In this document: positions 5,311 through 7,939 of the stretch, in pieces
Position numbering within the stretch: position 1 is the stretch's first letter
Layout of the letters: the number at the start of each line of letters is the position of its first letter
Assembly (NCBI GenBank): GCA_016219075.1
Contig: JACRCJ010000083.1
Location: 1-7,939, forward strand
Reading direction: 5' to 3'
Source: Deltaproteobacteria bacterium
GTDB taxonomy: Bacteria > Desulfobacterota > GWC2-55-46
Length of the DNA: 7,939 bases
Made by a program: the position numbers and the translations under genes
The notes under the pieces: model-generated
What the model saw: only the letters and a program-made list of their open reading frames with translations
What the model was told of the DNA's origin: nothing
Databases searched by the model: none

Positions 5311-7304
5311 ACCGCTCTCCTTTTTCCGCGTACCGGCTCCGGCCCGTACGAGCCGTCTCTGCACGCGCAGTCCTCGCACCTGTGCCCGCCTTCAGGCGAA
5401 CAGCATTCGCGGCCCCTGTTTGCTGAAACCGCACGGCGCCTTTTAATCGTCTTTATCGTCCTGTCGAGCACAGGCATAAACTTCCTGCACACGGCTGTTA
5501 TCTCCGTATAAGAGGCGTTGATGTCGTCAAGGGCCTTTTCAAACCGTTTGGAATCGCTCAGGTCGGAGTCTTCCCTGAGGCCGCTCTTGAGGTTGTAGGT
5601 GCTCTCAACGAGGGACTCCCAGATAAACGAACCCCCGCCGGCGTCAAAAAGGCTCTCTTCAAGGGCCTTTATCCTGTCGGCGTTCTTTTTAAGCTCAGGA
5701 GTCAGCCCGTTCTTCCTGAAGAGTCTCTTCGCCGAGCGGACTTCCTTCAGGACGGCCGCGGCGAGGGCGCTCATCTTCTTCAATACCCTCTTCATCTCTT
5801 CAAAGGACCCGATAAGCCCGTCATAATCCACAGGCCTTCTGTCGCCAACGGCCTCTCTGATGACTCCGTCGAGATCGACCTCTTCATGCACATGCCTCTT
5901 TAACACATCCTGCAGGGTCGTATGCTCCATCCCCTCGATATATGCGCCTCCCTCGGTGGCGTTTATGACCTTTACGGGGTTTCCTTTCTGCTTGAGGATA
6001 CCGACATAACTCTCGAACCACTGATGGAAGGTGACCCAGTCGAACTTGCTCGGCACCGGTTTGCCGTTCAGCCCCTTGAGCCACTGGAGGTTAAAGCAGC
6101 TCCTGGCCTTTTCCTTAAGCGTTACATAATCCTCTTCGACGGTCACAGTCCCTTTTTCCCTGTCTATCTTGATGTCCTGGGCCACATAGACGCCTCCCGG
6201 GGCGTGGGTCTCGTTCTCTCCGAAGCACAGGTCCTGGCCTATGAAGACTACGGGGTCGCACCCGAACATGACCCCGGCATCGAGGGCCGCAGTAGTCACG
6301 CTCCCGCCGCTCGACAGCATATACGAACTCCCCCAGAGTTTCGCGTGCTTTGAGCTTAAGTACATGTACGGGTTGAAAAAGACGAACTTGTCTTTTACCT
6401 CCCTTGAGAACATATTGGTGTGCGAGATCTCGGCGAGTATGAGCCTGGTCAACTTGTCCTCCTCTCCGTAGGTGAAGTACTCCGGGAGGTCCACCTTCTC
6501 GGACGCTATGACGAAGTCCGGGACAACCCCGTACTGAAGAAGCGGCTTGTAGGCGGTTATCGCGGCTATGATCACGGCCTTGCCCTTGAACTCCTTCAAG
6601 AGATGCGCGTTCTTCTTCAGCGAAGGCCCGGCCCCGACCACTACCAACGGCACACCCTTCAACCTGTCCTTCAGGGTATCGAGCGGGGGATGGTCGGGAA
6701 GGTGCCTGACGTTGTCGAAATAATTATCAATCCACATGGTGCGCGACTCGATGTCGGTCTTTATGCCCACCTGGTTGGTAAGATGGGCGTTGAATATCCT
6801 GTTGGTGAACTCACCGAGCTCCCTTGGGAAGTTTGCCGAGTAGCTTACGGTCTTGTAGCTCAAGATGTCGTCGTGTCCTTCAGGATACCCTCTTACCGCC
6901 TCGGCCACCTGTATCAAGTCCCCTACGAGAACAACATGTTCCATCGACAGGGTCTCAGAGAGGTCTACGGTCTTGAGGACCCCCGTGAGTATCTCCATCG
7001 AAGGCTCGAAGACTATGACCTTCTCCTTGCCCTCCCCGATGAGAGTCTTTAAGAGGTAGCCGCATCCGAGACCGAAGAGCATGACCCAGTCGGATTTCTT
7101 CTCCTTGATCTCACCGTACTGCAGCAGGGCCTCTTTCCAGGGGTCATAGCGGCTGTGGAAGTAGACTCCTTTGAACTTGAAAGTAAAGCCGCCGGAGCGG
7201 GCCGGCTCAAGGACTACAGAGGGGCCGTCGTAAGAGACGAGCCTGGCGGCGAGCTCCTTGTTCTTCGACTTTATCGCCTCACAGTTTTTCCTGAATATTT
7301 CCAT
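5307..7304 (-). CDS. Maf-type flagellin glycosyltransferase (DUF115 / motility accessory factor)
   Basis: This 665-residue enzyme belongs to the Maf family, which attaches nonulosonic acids (pseudaminic or legionaminic type) to Ser/Thr of flagellin in the cytoplasm before export. The N-terminal domain (about 1-210) has a Rossmann-like start, WVMLFGLGCGYLLKTLI (73-89) and VIVFEPSMEIL (96-106). The central DUF115 domain (about 211-460) shows VVVGAGPSLKKNAHLL (221-236), AITAYKPLLQYGVVPDFVIASE (248-269), GGSVTTAALDAGVMFGCDPV (333-352), then FIGQDLCF-GENETHA (354-368) and INATEGGAYIEGM (447-459). The C-terminal part is helical. It ends in an odd tail with five cysteines (C634, C635, C643, C646, C648). 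The ATG has AGGA 7 nt upstream. The stop overlaps the next start. The donor sugar cannot be read from sequence. This is not the unrelated septum-formation protein Maf. Confidence 0.93.
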   Translation of the reverse strand: MEIFRKNCEAIKSKNKELAARLVSYDGPSVVLEPARSGGFTFKFKGVYFHSRYDPWKEALLQYGEIKEKKSDWVMLFGLGCGYLLKTLIGEGKEKVIVFEPSMEILTGVLKTVDLSETLSMEHVVLVGDLIQVAEAVRGYPEGHDDILSYKTVSYSANFPRELGEFTNRIFNAHLTNQVGIKTDIESRTMWIDNYFDNVRHLPDHPPLDTLKDRLKGVPLVVVGAGPSLKKNAHLLKEFKGKAVIIAAITAYKPLLQYGVVPDFVIASEKVDLPEYFTYGEEDKLTRLILAEISHTNMFSREVKDKFVFFNPYMYLSSKHAKLWGSSYMLSSGGSVTTAALDAGVMFGCDPVVFIGQDLCFGENETHAPGGVYVAQDIKIDREKGTVTVEEDYVTLKEKARSCFNLQWLKGLNGKPVPSKFDWVTFHQWFESYVGILKQKGNPVKVINATEGGAYIEGMEHTTLQDVLKRHVHEEVDLDGVIREAVGDRRPVDYDGLIGSFEEMKRVLKKMSALAAAVLKEVRSAKRLFRKNGLTPELKKNADRIKALEESLFDAGGGSFIWESLVESTYNLKSGLREDSDLSDSKRFEKALDDINASYTEITAVCRKFMPVLDRTIKTIKRRRAVSANRGRECCSPEGGHRCEDCACRDGSYGPEPVRGKRRAV

Positions 7305-7372
7305 CGCATTATCCTGTTTGATTTTTTAAAGTTCTGAAAACCCGGCGGTTCCAAGTCCAAAGGAGAGGTCAT

Positions 7373-7939
7373 TTAATATTTAGCGGCGGTTATGGAGTAG
7401 GTGACCTCGTTATATCCGCGCCAGACCCACCAGGCCGTGTCGTCAACCTCACCATGTGAGTGGTAGAGCCTTAAAAAAAACGAATCCTCCGTAGCCAGTT
7501 CCTTGAAGTTGAGCATCGGGACCGAGTATAGCTTCGACTTGTCCGAGGCTATGGTTATCGACTTTTCACTGTCCCCGACCCTCACCCAGCCTTCGGTTGC
7601 GCCCAGACACCCGGAGGCAGAGACACTCTGGCTTACAGGCTCGTCGTGGGCGAGTTCGTGTCCCTTGAGGTAGAACCTCTCAGGGGTCTGCCCGCCGTTT
7701 ACGGTCTCGAACCAGAGGCTATCCCTGTCTAACCCGGCCGGAAGAAAGGTGAATATGCCGAGCCTGAGAGATGATGCGGCAAGGGCGTTTACCTTGAGCG
7801 TGCAGGTAAGTGCGACCTCAGGCACGGTCTTTGATATTTTGTATGTTTTCCAGAGTGTTCCGATATCTATTGCAGTCTCGGTCTTAACATATACCCAGGA
7901 GTCGTCCTCTTCCGTAACGGCACTTGTCTTCTTAAGGTC
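7373..7939 (-). CDS. C-terminal part of an unidentified beta-rich, possibly carbohydrate-active protein (5' end outside window)
   Basis: The frame is open to the right edge, so only the last 188 residues are seen; a GTG at 7823-7825 is just an internal Val codon. The segment alternates short hydrophobic strands with polar turns, as in a beta-sandwich. Notable stretches are LRLGIFTFLPAGLDRDSLWF, ETVNGGQTPERFYLKG, SQSVSASGCLGATEGWVRVGD, ITIASDKSKLY and the ending FFLRLYHSHGEVDDTAWWVW. Many surface-type aromatics (Trp, Tyr, Phe) and the NGG and GATEGWV-x-x-GD motifs remind me of accessory beta domains at the end of GH57-type or related glycan-active enzymes. I cannot confirm this. It lies 68 bp upstream of the Maf-type gene, so a role in glycan metabolism for flagellin or envelope would fit. 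No membrane segment is visible. Confidence 0.8.
   Translation of the reverse strand, partial: DLKKTSAVTEEDDSWVYVKTETAIDIGTLWKTYKISKTVPEVALTCTLKVNALAASSLRLGIFTFLPAGLDRDSLWFETVNGGQTPERFYLKGHELAHDEPVSQSVSASGCLGATEGWVRVGDSEKSITIASDKSKLYSVPMLNFKELATEDSFFLRLYHSHGEVDDTAWWVWRGYNEVTYSITAAKY

Noticed and set aside
5311..5379. N-terminal extension of the 201-aa protein starting inside maf
   Set aside because: The ATG at 5308-5310 has an ideal ribosome-binding site and an ATGA overlap. The extension is Arg-rich and reads like an out-of-frame shadow of maf.
6420..7052. 210-residue plus-strand reading frame inside the maf gene
   Set aside because: It is an antisense shadow, Arg/Leu/Gly-rich with no recognisable domain or start signal.
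7337..7358. Sigma-54-like GG-N10-GC or weak terminator before maf
   Set aside because: Only the GG and GC pair match, without the TGGCAC and TTGC context. The possible AACC/GGTT stem is just 4 bp with no real T-run.

Overview
This 7.9 kb window is the filament-assembly end of a bacterial polar-type flagellar cluster. Every convincing gene is on the minus strand, so transcription runs from high to low coordinates. In that order the window holds: (1) the C-terminal 188 residues of a gene entering from the right edge, a beta-rich, possibly carbohydrate-active protein; (2) a DUF115/Maf-type flagellin glycosyltransferase; (3) a 201-residue protein of unknown function, joined to it by an ATGA overlap; (4) a short flagellin; (5) FlaG; (6) the filament cap FliD; (7) its export chaperone FliS; (8) a FliT-like chaperone; (9) a 68-residue protein with weak resemblance to the N-terminal half of FlgM; (10) a stand-alone NtrC-type receiver protein.

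The layout suggests four transcription units. The first contains the partial gene and probably maf plus the 201-aa gene. The second starts at a near-consensus sigma-28 (FliA) promoter at 4669-4696, just behind the 201-aa gene, and drives flagellin. A perfect 11-bp stem-loop separates flagellin from flaG and could set their relative dosage. The third group, fliD-fliS-fliT, is tightly packed (8-nt gap, then 11-nt overlap) and is preceded by a 162-bp spacer full of hairpins. The fourth starts at a second sigma-28-like promoter (939-965) in front of the 68-aa gene. No transcription signal was recognised for the receiver gene.

The products fit one pathway. Flagellin is made in bulk late in assembly, modified by the Maf-type enzyme with a nonulosonic-acid-like sugar, kept soluble by FliS, exported, and polymerised under the FliD cap, which has its own chaperone in FliT. 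FlaG influences filament length. The roughly 107-nt flagellin leader carries five GGA motifs. One sits in a hairpin loop that closely matches the CsrA consensus and another is the Shine-Dalgarno site, which suggests CsrA-type translational control.

The organism is a Gram-negative-type flagellate of moderately high GC, with strong Shine-Dalgarno sites and frequent ATA (Ile) and AGG (Arg) codons. Gene order and protein style suggest a deltaproteobacterial (Desulfobacterota) or Nitrospirota-like lineage. This is an inference from gene content only.

Non-coding stretches are short; none exceeds 180 bp. I see no tRNA, rRNA, CRISPR array, intact insertion sequence or convincing intrinsic terminator. 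The 89 bp between the 68-aa gene and the receiver gene (611-699) shows no recognisable signal. The plus strand has only shadow reading frames.
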